From: Gemmatimonadota bacterium
Lineage (GTDB): Bacteria > Gemmatimonadota > Gemmatimonadetes > Longimicrobiales > Gaopeijiaceae
Direction of reading: 5' to 3'
Length of the DNA: 43,406 nt
Assembly (NCBI GenBank): GCA_027623325.1
Contig: JAQBXY010000027.1
Coordinates: 1-43,406, forward strand
The position numbers and the translations under genes were made by a program. The notes below the pieces were generated by a model that ran no database searches, was not told the origin of the DNA, and was given only the letters and a program-made list of their open reading frames with translations. Shown in pieces: positions 8,158-16,134 of the stretch; within the stretch, counting starts at the first letter, position 1; each line of letters begins with the position of its first letter.

Positions 8158-10781
8158 GGGCGGTGCTCCTCGGTGCTGCCGCGTAGCTCGAGCAACAGTT
8201 CGAGCGCTTCCTCGTAGTTCGGGGCGATCTCGAGGGCTCCCATGACGGACAGCCGTGCCGATCGTGTGTCTCCCGCGTCGCGATGAGCGACCGCGAGGCG
8301 GAATAGCGCCTCCGCGCGGTCCGCGGGATTCAGCGCGACCACCGCGCTCCGCTCCCTTACCGCGCCCTCCCGATTGCCGAGTTCGGCGTGTAGCGCTGCG
8401 AGTCGCTCGTGAAGGGAGAGCTCATACGGCCAGATCTGAACCGCCTTGTCCAAGGCCTCTGCGCTTTCGCCCGGGCGTCCCAGCTCGGCCAGGATCTCCG
8501 CGTGAGCCAACAGAGCGGCGTAGTTCGATTCGGAAAGGGCGTTCAAGCGCGCGAGTGCCGCGGAGGCCGCCTCGAGCTCGCCCCGTTCCCGGTGTATCTG
8601 AGCAAGAAACCAGTACGGGCTGTCGGGACCGCCGTATTCGGGGAAGATCCGTAGCGCGGCCTCGAACTGTTCTTCGGCGTCCGTCCCTCGGCCGTCACGA
8701 AAGAGCATGACACCGAGGCGCAGGCGCGTGAGTAAGTCGCCCGGATGAGCGCGGGCGAAGTTCTGCAGGGCGGCAACGTCCGCTCCCGAAGCCGGTGCGT
8801 TCTCGAGTTGAAGAAGTCCCGCGAGGGGTGCTCGAAAACGTTCCTTCAGATAGTCGGCGAACTCATCGTCGAAGTCTTCGGCGGACGTCTGGAGCACCGT
8901 GCGGAACAGATGCTCGGTCGTTTCGCCGCGGCCGTAGCCATGGAGCATCTGGCGCACCGCGTCGAAGCCGTGCCGATCCTCTATGACTTGGAAGACGAGC
9001 GAGGCCTGGTAGTACGAGAAGATGACCTGCTGCGGATAGTCCGGCCGCATGAAGCCGTCGTTGAGCTCACTCACCTTCTTCAGCCGGCCGTCCTGTAGCG
9101 CCTGCAGGAACGGGATACTGGGCTGATGACCCCATCCCTCACGGCCCTTGCGTTGTTCATGTACGGCCAGCCCTTCGGAGAACCAGCGCGGGACCCGGTT
9201 GTCGGTCATCGCGAGATGGAAGGTGTGCGCCAACTCGTGCCAGAATACCGAGGCCCAATTGTAGTCACCGAGTGAGCGCGCGCTCGGGGAGTCCATGACC
9301 AGCACCCGCCCGAAGCTGACCCCCAGAGCGCCCAAGCCCGCCTCCCCGAGTGTGCGCACCGAGAAGTCTGCGTGGCTGGGGAAGAGTTCGGCCCTGACGG
9401 GGAGGTCTGGCTCGACTCCGTACCGTCGGGAAAGGCTGTCGAAGGCCTCTTCCGCGATGGGCGCGAGGTAGTTCGCGAGCAGTTGAGCTTCGGTGGAGTG
9501 CAGAAAGAGCTCGAAGTGCTCGGTAGGGCGGATCTCGAAGCGCTCGAAGGTGTCGAGGAGGTCGAGGTTGTTCTTGAACCAGGGATTGAACGGATCGCCG
9601 GCGAACGCGCGCTCGATGTTGGCTCGTCCGGCGTCGATCGCTCCCACGCGGAGTTGGTTCATGCCGAGCAGGCCCCACGCCTCCCATGCGGCGGGGTCGA
9701 GCTCGACCGCAGCCTGCGCGCGATCGACCGCCTGCTGGTACCGGCGGGTCTGTACCGAAAGCTCCGCGAGCGCGACGTCGAGTTCGGCGTAACGAGGATT
9801 GATGGCGAGGACCCTACCGCGCACGATGTCAAAAGCGGCCTGGTCATCGGCCAGCAGATGGGATCCCGCGAGCGTGGTGAGGGCGAGAAGCGACTCGGGG
9901 TTGATGGCCAAAGCAGCATCCGCGGCCTCACGCGCGTCCTCATGACGCTCGTTTGTGAGGTATTGGCCCGCGATCAGCGTGTGCGCTTCCACGTGATTCG
10001 GGTTGACCGCGAGCAACCGATCGAGGACGCGTCGCGAATCCGAAGTCCCATCGAAGGCCAAGGCCTTCGCGAGACCGAGCAGGGCGCCCGGGTGGTGCGG
10101 ATTCAGCGCCAGCACCTTCTCGAACTCGGTCTGAGCCGAGGGACTGTCATACTTCTCGAGAAAGAGGTCCCCCGCGTAAACGATGGGTGTCATCCAGGTG
10201 GGGTCCGCCGTCGCCGCCTGGTCGAGGGCCTGCAGAGCGTCCCGGAAGAGATTGGGGTCGTTGCGTCCGAGGTACCGCACCGCACGAGCGACCGCGACGA
10301 GATCGCGGGAGCTCAGGCGTCCGTCGGCGGAGTTGTACACGTCGATGAATCGATCGAAGCCCTCCATGGCCTCTTCGATTCTTCCTCGGTTGAAGTGCAA
10401 TTCCGCCAAGTTGAATCGGGCGGTCAGGCCCCACGCTCCGGCTGCTGCGACCGCGGTGGCAAACGACTGCTCCGCTTCGTCGAGGCGCCCCACCTGAACG
10501 AGCGCTTCGCCCAACGCATTCGCGACGGACCGCTCGTCGGGCGCCTCCCGTCCCGTGGAGATTGCTGCGGCGTAGGCGCCGGTCGCCACGAGCGCCTCCA
10601 TCAGTTCGACACGAGCCGCTACGGCGCCGGGGTTGTCTTTCAGAACGTCTCTGTAGAGGTCGATGGCCTCTTCGTACTCGCCGACGTTGAGGGCCGCACG
10701 GGCATCGGCGATACCCTGCGCCCGCAGCGGAATCGAGCTCGCCGCCGCGAGCATGATGAGCGCTGCCGCGACACCCCTCAC
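8154..10781 (-). CDS. TPR-repeat protein with peptidase-MA-like gluzincin domain
   Basis: This 875-residue protein starts at a GTG whose bases overlap the previous stop (10778-10781). An export signal is visible at residues 1-22, ending SIPLRAQG. TPR repeats cover about residues 25-400. A zinc protease segment then carries H515-E-L-A-H519 in FWHELAHTFHLAM. About 15 residues later comes the WFSEGLAVHEQ glutamate motif typical of gluzincins of the peptidase MA-like kind. More TPR repeats run to the C-terminus. The metal-binding residues look intact, so an extracytoplasmic metalloprotease is likely. Its position inside the Bat/MoxR run suggests it trims or assembles envelope proteins of the same machine, which is an inference. 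Confidence 0.88.
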   Translation of the reverse strand: MRGVAAALIMLAAASSIPLRAQGIADARAALNVGEYEEAIDLYRDVLKDNPGAVAARVELMEALVATGAYAAAISTGREAPDERSVANALGEALVQVGRLDEAEQSFATAVAAAGAWGLTARFNLAELHFNRGRIEEAMEGFDRFIDVYNSADGRLSSRDLVAVARAVRYLGRNDPNLFRDALQALDQAATADPTWMTPIVYAGDLFLEKYDSPSAQTEFEKVLALNPHHPGALLGLAKALAFDGTSDSRRVLDRLLAVNPNHVEAHTLIAGQYLTNERHEDAREAADAALAINPESLLALTTLAGSHLLADDQAAFDIVRGRVLAINPRYAELDVALAELSVQTRRYQQAVDRAQAAVELDPAAWEAWGLLGMNQLRVGAIDAGRANIERAFAGDPFNPWFKNNLDLLDTFERFEIRPTEHFELFLHSTEAQLLANYLAPIAEEAFDSLSRRYGVEPDLPVRAELFPSHADFSVRTLGEAGLGALGVSFGRVLVMDSPSARSLGDYNWASVFWHELAHTFHLAMTDNRVPRWFSEGLAVHEQRKGREGWGHQPSIPFLQALQDGRLKKVSELNDGFMRPDYPQQVIFSYYQASLVFQVIEDRHGFDAVRQMLHGYGRGETTEHLFRTVLQTSAEDFDDEFADYLKERFRAPLAGLLQLENAPASGADVAALQNFARAHPGDLLTRLRLGVMLFRDGRGTDAEEQFEAALRIFPEYGGPDSPYWFLAQIHRERGELEAASAALARLNALSESNYAALLAHAEILAELGRPGESAEALDKAVQIWPYELSLHERLAALHAELGNREGAVRERSAVVALNPADRAEALFRLAVAHRDAGDTRSARLSVMGALEIAPNYEEALELLLELRGSTEEHRP

Positions 10782-11788
10782 GAAGTCCCGCCCTCGCGAG
10801 CGCGGATCTCGCGGGTCTTCAAAGCCAGCTCGACCAGGAGCGGCTCCATCTCCTCCAGATAACGATCGTCCGACATCGTGTCCCGAACGCCGCGCAACAC
10901 ATTGATCCGACCCTGAATCTCGATGCGTTCTTCGTAGAGCCGTGCGAGAACCGGATCGTCCGGAGTCTGCGCCGCCGTGCCCGAGTAGCTCCCGATATGG
11001 AACGTCGCAGCCAGGAGGCCGTCGGGTCCGGTGATGCCCGCATCGTGACTCGTGACGCCATCGCCGTTGTCGTCGAGGACCGCACTCTCCGTCAGGAGTT
11101 CGTTCTGCTCCTGGTAGTAGCGCTCGACTTCCTGACGGGCATACAGGAAAGTCTCCAAGAGCGAAATTCGATCGTCGTGATCGAGATCGGCACCCTCCCC
11201 CGCGATAGCCTTCGCGAAGAATTGGCCGAACTCGGTTGCGTTGAGCTGCCGCTCTGTTCGTGTAGCCGCGATGAGGACCCGATTCGGTCCGGAGAGCGGT
11301 GTCACGAACCCTCCGCTGGCGGTCCCGGTGTGAACGAGGGCTAGCGACTGAGTGGGGAAGGCCATCAGGCCAAGCTGAAAGTCGCTAGGCGTCAGGTCAG
11401 GGCCCGGCAGGTTGAACTGAGGTTCGCTGCCTCCCGCCGTGCCATGTCCAATGAGCACGACGAGCACCCGATCCATCGGCTGGGCGTGCAGGGCGATCTC
11501 TCCGAGCACCTGAAGCACGTTCGCCCTCGTCGATCGGAGCGAGATCATCTCGGGAGCGACCTCGACCTTCTCGCCGAGATATGTCACGTCCTCGGCGCGA
11601 AGCCCGTGTCGCTCGATCAGCGCCGTGTAGATCTGCGATGCTTCCGCGTGAAAGCTGTCCCGATACTCCGCAGCTCCTCCGAGGCCTACGACGATGATCG
11701 CATGGGTGCGCCCCTGCGCCTCGGCCGTCTCGGCGGCCCCCACACAGAGGACCGCAAGAGCCGCGCATGCTCGGAGTGTGCGTCTCAC
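10778..11788 (-). CDS. Caspase/C13-like fold protein lacking the catalytic cysteine
   Basis: I place the start at GTG 11788, which overlaps the upstream TGA (11785-11788) and is followed by a signal peptide (VRRTLRACAALAVLCVGAAE, cleaved near AEAQ). This gives 336 residues; the open frame extends further upstream only as antisense of the VWA gene. The core looks like a caspase/legumain (C13) fold. VLVVLIGHGTAGG supplies the catalytic-type H115. The next strand reads HTGTASGGF, where active family members have a D-x-C-x-S-G pattern, so T156 sits in the cysteine position. The following NRVLIAATRTERQLNATEFG is typical of the fold. Two EF-hand-like acidic loops follow (DLDHDDRISLLE and DDNGDGVTSHDA). 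It is probably a non-catalytic binding protein. Family assignment is by motif only. Confidence 0.75.
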   Translation of the reverse strand: MRRTLRACAALAVLCVGAAETAEAQGRTHAIIVVGLGGAAEYRDSFHAEASQIYTALIERHGLRAEDVTYLGEKVEVAPEMISLRSTRANVLQVLGEIALHAQPMDRVLVVLIGHGTAGGSEPQFNLPGPDLTPSDFQLGLMAFPTQSLALVHTGTASGGFVTPLSGPNRVLIAATRTERQLNATEFGQFFAKAIAGEGADLDHDDRISLLETFLYARQEVERYYQEQNELLTESAVLDDNGDGVTSHDAGITGPDGLLAATFHIGSYSGTAAQTPDDPVLARLYEERIEIQGRINVLRGVRDTMSDDRYLEEMEPLLVELALKTREIRAREGGTS

Positions 11789-14070
11789 ACCAGACCCCGT
11801 ACGCGTCGGAAGCCCCACTCGGCCCCCATCAGCGTCAGCATCACCAGAAACAGGATCGGCATGTCCCAAAGGTCGTGTTCCTCGACCAGCGTCACCCCGG
11901 CGCCGGTAATCGTGATGTCCTCGGCGAGTGTGCCGACCGTCTCCGGGGTGTAGAACTGTCCCCCCGTTTCGTCGGCTATTCGCCGGAGCACCGACGTGCG
12001 ACGGGCCGAGCCGAAGTATTCTTCGTCGCTCGGAGCCACGTGGACGAAGGTTCCGTCCGAGCCGAGGGCTACGCCTCCGCGATCGGCGGAAAGTTCGATT
12101 TGATAGTCGCCCATCTCCGATGGGCGGAAGTCGACAACGAACTCGCCGTCGGTCTCGACCGTCCACTCCAGCGGCAGCTCTTCCACCACTCCCGACGGAC
12201 TCGTCAGGCGAGCCGTCACGGACGCGTCGTTGATCTCGATGTAGGTCGAGTCACCCACCGAAGCCACCAGTCGGACCACCTCTCCGGGCTCGACCTGCTC
12301 CTGATCGGCCGCAACCGAGATCGCATCCGGGACGCCGTCGACCAGCCAGCGAAGCATTTGCTGCCAAAATGCCTCGTGGCTCTGGTCCTCGAGCGGTACG
12401 TCGGCGTGCATCTGCCACAGCCAGGTGTCCTGGGCCGTCAGCGCGATCGAAGAGCCTCGACCGTAGCGTTGGAAGGCCAGGACGATCTGATCGGGACCAC
12501 CACTCTCGTGGCGCCCGGAAAGTAGAGTCGTCGCCCCGGGACGAGTCTGGAAGAGCGGATTCACCGTGGTGACCGGGGGGAGTGAGTCCCACCGTGCCCG
12601 CACGCCCGCGGGCTCCGCGTCGAGCTGTACCGCGGCGTGTGCCAGGCCCGCCGGTGTCGGCGTAGCCTTCACCTCGGCGAAATAGCCTTCAGTACCCTGG
12701 GTCCGAGGTCCAAGCACTACCGGCATGACCTCCTCGACGGGCGTTCCTTCCCAGCCACCTTCCGCGAAGGCGTCGCGCCCCCCCAAGAGGAGAAGACCGC
12801 CCCCGCGTTCTGAAACGAAATCGGCGATCATCTGAAGTTGGTCGTGCGTGAAGAACGATGCCTCCACACTCCCCAGGATGAGCCCGCGGTACCGGTACAG
12901 CTCCTCCCGGGTCGACGGGAATCCAAACTCCAGTTCGGTGCTGTCGCTGACGGCGAGACGAAGGAATTTGCTCTCCGCGGTACGCTGCAGGACCACCAGT
13001 TGGAGGTTCTCGTCCTCCTCGATGGCCCGGCGGGTGAACTTCACTTCGAAGCGGGGTTCGCCCTCGAAGTAGAGGATCTTCTCGCCTTCGCCGCGCACAT
13101 CGACCCAGGCAGTCCTCCGGTTATTGCGGTCGACGCGCTCACCGGGCTGGGTCGGGATGCGGAACTGCACGCGTCGAGATCCGGCATCACCGAGTTGAAA
13201 ACCGATCCGAGCGACGACGGGCTCGCCGTCGGGGCCCAGTTCCACCGTCTCTTCGGCGAGGATGCGGTTCTCGTCTTCGACGATGATCGGAACGGAGCGC
13301 CGTCCGTATCCACTCTGGGTAATCACGACGTCGACCATCAGGGTGGAGCCCTCGAGGACGGTGCGAGGGAGTTCGACCCGTCCGAGCTCGATGTCGGGCG
13401 TGATCCTTTCGTCTCCGACTCCGATGGTGAAGACCGGAACGCCCGCGGCCTGGAGTGGCACGAGGGCCTCGGTCAGGGGCCGGTCGTCGTTGTCGGCGCC
13501 GTCCGAGATCATGACGAGCCCGGAGAGGGGCACGCCGGCGAGCTCTTCACGGGCGGCATCGAGCGCACGCGCGAGGTTCGTGTGCGTACCGTCGTAGGTC
13601 ATCTCGTCCAGACCGTCGATTCGGCCGGCGACGTCCGAGAATCGGAAAAAGCGGAGTACGAACCGTTCGGAAAGTGCGGTGAGTAGTTCACCCTCGCCGG
13701 GCGCGAAGGCGTCCGCCACGAAGGCGCTCCGGAGTGCGCCGCTCTCGTCCGTGAGGCTCATGCTGCGCGAGTCGTCGATGAGAACGCCGACGAAGTTCTG
13801 TTGTGGCACCACCGTCGACAGAATCAGCGACGGCTGCATGAGGCAAAACACGATCGTGCCGAGGAGCGCCACTCGAAAGCTGGCCATGATGGCCCGGTCC
13901 ACGACCGTGCTCTTGCCCCGAGCGATCGTGTAGGTCGCGACCGCGCTCGCTCCGAGCAGCCCAGCAAGGCCGAGCCAGAGGCGAACGGATGCCGGTGCCC
14001 CGAAGGCGAACTCGGCCTGCTCGAAGACCAAGCTCCGGTATTTGAAGAGGAACTCGAAGATCGCGTCCAT
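11785..14070 (-). CDS. Membrane-anchored VWA protein with glutamine-amidotransferase-like domain
   Basis: This 761-residue protein has two N-terminal membrane segments (about residues 30-48 and 62-85), then a VWA domain. The MIDAS residues are complete: DDSRSMS, the Thr in DGTHTNLARAL, and the Asp in LVMISDGADND. Ig-like beta regions follow, then an amidotransferase-like part (RGGGLLLLGGRDAFAEGGW) and a last membrane segment (MPILFLVMLTLMGAEWGF). It starts 14 bases after the DUF4159 lipoprotein stop, and its own stop overlaps the caspase-like gene. Its layout mirrors the BatA-like protein at 3198-5327, so the run holds two membrane VWA proteins with opposite-end anchors. It is a likely MoxR partner by analogy. 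Confidence 0.88.
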   Translation of the reverse strand: MDAIFEFLFKYRSLVFEQAEFAFGAPASVRLWLGLAGLLGASAVATYTIARGKSTVVDRAIMASFRVALLGTIVFCLMQPSLILSTVVPQQNFVGVLIDDSRSMSLTDESGALRSAFVADAFAPGEGELLTALSERFVLRFFRFSDVAGRIDGLDEMTYDGTHTNLARALDAAREELAGVPLSGLVMISDGADNDDRPLTEALVPLQAAGVPVFTIGVGDERITPDIELGRVELPRTVLEGSTLMVDVVITQSGYGRRSVPIIVEDENRILAEETVELGPDGEPVVARIGFQLGDAGSRRVQFRIPTQPGERVDRNNRRTAWVDVRGEGEKILYFEGEPRFEVKFTRRAIEEDENLQLVVLQRTAESKFLRLAVSDSTELEFGFPSTREELYRYRGLILGSVEASFFTHDQLQMIADFVSERGGGLLLLGGRDAFAEGGWEGTPVEEVMPVVLGPRTQGTEGYFAEVKATPTPAGLAHAAVQLDAEPAGVRARWDSLPPVTTVNPLFQTRPGATTLLSGRHESGGPDQIVLAFQRYGRGSSIALTAQDTWLWQMHADVPLEDQSHEAFWQQMLRWLVDGVPDAISVAADQEQVEPGEVVRLVASVGDSTYIEINDASVTARLTSPSGVVEELPLEWTVETDGEFVVDFRPSEMGDYQIELSADRGGVALGSDGTFVHVAPSDEEYFGSARRTSVLRRIADETGGQFYTPETVGTLAEDITITGAGVTLVEEHDLWDMPILFLVMLTLMGAEWGFRRVRGLV

Positions 14071-14084
14071 GGTCGTCGCTTTAC

Positions 14085-14966
14085 CTAGTGACTCATCGCG
14101 TAAACGATCATGTTCGCGCCCATTTCGTACGCGAAGGTCGAATACATGAGTGGGTAGTAGGGACTCTCAGCCCACTCCCACGCGTCGCCCAGGTCGGTAT
14201 TCCAGTTGATGATCACCTGGAGGCGACCCTTGTCATCGAAGATGCCTCGGACGTAGGGGACGTACCCGTCGCCCTCATGAGTCTGATATCCACGCGCCGC
14301 GTTGTTGATATTCGGTACCTGGAGGATCTCTTCGATGTCGTAGTACGCTGTAAAGATCGGATGATCGTGGGGAAGGTCGACGATCGCCTTGTCGGGATAG
14401 ACGCGTCGCATGTTGAATTCGAACTGCTGCCATTCCCGGCTTCCCCAGAAATCATCGACGATTAGAAACCCACCGGCGTCGAGGTACCTCCGGAGGCCGG
14501 TCACCTCCTCTTCGGCGAGGTCCATTCTTCCGACTTCGACCGCGTAGATGACCGGGAAGCGACGAATACCGGGGTCCGCCAGGCTGACCGCGTTCTCCCA
14601 GTCGTACGCGTGCAGTCGTACGAGCCTCTTGAGCACGATGAGAAACTGGCGATCTCCCTTCGGGTAGTCCGTTGCCCACGAACCGCCACCGCCGCGCCGA
14701 AAGCCGCGACCGTAGCCGGAATAGACGGCGCGGGTCCAGTAGAACGGATACCGACCGGGCGCCTCGTTGGGGTCCATTCGGGGACCCAACGCTCCCCCCC
14801 CGCTGGGACGACCGACCGCTGGCGGTGCCTCTTGGGCCAAAAAGGAAGCACTCGGGAGAGTCACGTGGGCGCGCTGCTCGTCGACCTCCTCACCATGGCA
14901 TCCCGCGAGAGCGAGGGACGCCACAGCGGAAGCGAGCATGGCACGTGCGGGGGAGAGTCGCCTCAT
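14085..14966 (-). CDS. DUF4159 domain lipoprotein, first gene of the nine-gene run
   Basis: This 293-residue protein has a lipoprotein signal (MRRLSPARAMLASAV, lipobox LAGC at residues 20-23). A Gly/Arg-rich stretch (RGFRRGGGGSWATDYP) precedes the DUF4159 core. That core includes FPVIYAVEVGRMD, LDAGGFLIVDDFWG, IINWNTDLGDAWEWAE and a final IVYAMSH. It is paralogous to the protein at 7354-8157, but that copy has no lipobox. The nine-gene run begins here; the 193 bases upstream face the divergent gene at 15160 and should hold the promoter, though I see no convincing -35/-10 pair. Attachment to a membrane by lipid is likely; function unknown. Confidence 0.85.
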   Translation of the reverse strand: MRRLSPARAMLASAVASLALAGCHGEEVDEQRAHVTLPSASFLAQEAPPAVGRPSGGGALGPRMDPNEAPGRYPFYWTRAVYSGYGRGFRRGGGGSWATDYPKGDRQFLIVLKRLVRLHAYDWENAVSLADPGIRRFPVIYAVEVGRMDLAEEEVTGLRRYLDAGGFLIVDDFWGSREWQQFEFNMRRVYPDKAIVDLPHDHPIFTAYYDIEEILQVPNINNAARGYQTHEGDGYVPYVRGIFDDKGRLQVIINWNTDLGDAWEWAESPYYPLMYSTFAYEMGANMIVYAMSH

Positions 14967-15159
14967 GGGCTGCGGTTGTCCGGTCTGAGCGCGGAGGGTT
15001 CCTTCCTAAGGCCCTCTGCAAACAATGGTTCCTGATTCCTTCCGTACATATTCGACACGCCGGCCAGCTCACTCGCTGACATCCGCTCTGGTGAACCCAT
15101 GACTCGCGTGTCGCGTAGGGTCGGCAGCGACATTACGGCCTGCGCCCTGGATTGGACAT

Positions 15160-15543
15160 ATGACCAAGAAACCTCTGACCGTGACTTCGCGCCGGGTGAC
15201 CGGCCGCGACTTCATGATCTTCCAGCTCAAGCTCGCGCTCGACGGGACGAAAGACTTCGTCGCTTTTTGGCTATCGATCGGAGCCATCATTCTCGATTTC
15301 ATCGCGGGACGGGGACATCGGCCACGCTTGTTCTACTCGGTCGTCCGCGCGAGCGAACGATTCGATAAGTGGATCAATCTGCACAGTGTGGTCCAACGGA
15401 TGGACGAGCTCGACGCCGCGGACGGACTCTTTGATGGGAGCGATGCCGGCGATGGTTCGTTAGTCGGTCAGATCGAACAGCTCGTTCGCCGCGGCGACAA
15501 GGAGCAGAAGCGAATCAAAGAGGGCGAAGACCCGGGGCGTTGA
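15160..15543 (+). CDS. Conserved hypothetical protein, 127 aa
   Basis: I do not recognise the family. The start MTKKPLTVTSRRV leads into a basic N-terminus. A moderately hydrophobic central segment follows (residues about 35-55, FVAFWLSIGAIILDFIAG) that could be a membrane helix or a buried amphipathic helix. The C-terminal half is charged and probably helical (LVRRGDKEQKRIKEGED). It is divergent from the Bat/MoxR run, so the two may share a control region. Coding potential looks normal for this genome (high GC third positions). Confidence 0.65.
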   Translation: MTKKPLTVTSRRVTGRDFMIFQLKLALDGTKDFVAFWLSIGAIILDFIAGRGHRPRLFYSVVRASERFDKWINLHSVVQRMDELDAADGLFDGSDAGDGSLVGQIEQLVRRGDKEQKRIKEGEDPGR

Positions 15544-15637
15544 GTGGCTGGATTGCCGTTTCGACCCCGCGCCTAACACTCCACGACGTTCAAGAGTCTC
15601 ATACGCACGACTTGGCCACGCCTTCCATGGAGTCCCG

Positions 15638-16042
15638 ATGAACTTCCGAGCCCTACTCGTCTCAGCCCTGACCCTGGCCTCGCTGTCGGCCGCACCGGTC
15701 GCCGCCCAGAGCCTCACCGGAACGTGGGAGATCGCATCCGAGACCCAGCGCGGGCCGCAGACGATGACGTTCGTGCTCAGCCAGGAAGGTATGGCCCTGA
15801 CCGGGACGGTAACGCTGGCGATGGGCGGTAGGCGTGGTGGCGGTGGCGGTGGAGCGCAAACGCTCGAAATCTCGGACGGGATGGTGCACGGCGACGAGTT
15901 CAGCTTCGGCTTCACGATGACGTTTGGGGACAATTCGATCACGCAGTCCTTCTCGGGCACCTTCGAGGGTGATTCCATGCAGGGCAACATCGAGGGTGGT
16001 CGCGGGGGCGGTCGTCCCTTTACGGGCACGCGCGGCGGCTGA
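15638..16042 (+). CDS. Small secreted beta-rich protein with Gly-rich loop
   Basis: This 134-residue protein starts with a clear signal peptide (MNFRALLVSALTLASLSA, cleaved after VAAQ). The mature part begins with LTGTWEIASETQRGPQTMTF and repeats short beta-strand patterns of the form LTGTVT, MVHGDEFSFGF and GTFEGDSMQGNIEGG. A GGRRGGGGGG loop sits near residue 65. The pattern of T-G-x-(5-15)-G-x-I/V repeats is seen in small lipocalin-like or beta-barrel exported proteins, but I cannot name a family. An intrinsic terminator follows 37 bases after the stop, so this is likely a monocistronic unit. Confidence 0.7.
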   Translation: MNFRALLVSALTLASLSAAPVAAQSLTGTWEIASETQRGPQTMTFVLSQEGMALTGTVTLAMGGRRGGGGGGAQTLEISDGMVHGDEFSFGFTMTFGDNSITQSFSGTFEGDSMQGNIEGGRGGGRPFTGTRGG

Positions 16043-16078
16043 TCTCGTTGCCGTCCCCTTTCCAGAGGGGCACATTGG

Positions 16079-16113
16079 ATGGGCGGGCCTCACATGGGTC
16101 CGCCCATTTTTTT
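16079..16113 (+). terminator. Rho-independent terminator
   Basis: ATGGGCGG (16079-16086) pairs perfectly with CCGCCCAT (16100-16107) around a 13-base loop and is followed by a run of seven Ts (16107-16113). It lies between the small secreted protein and the S9 peptidase, so the peptidase, which starts 21 bases after the T run, either has a very close promoter or depends on readthrough. Confidence 0.85.
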
Positions 16114-16134
16114 GTACTTCTGAGGAGGGACACC

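Noticed and set aside
11789-12166. N-terminal extension of the caspase-like protein
   Set aside because: It overlaps the VWA gene in another frame; GTG 11788 gives a normal signal peptide and stop/start coupling.
16048-16134. Upstream start of the S9 peptidase
   Set aside because: The added residues are encoded by the terminator hairpin; ATG 16135 has a strong ribosome site and a signal peptide.
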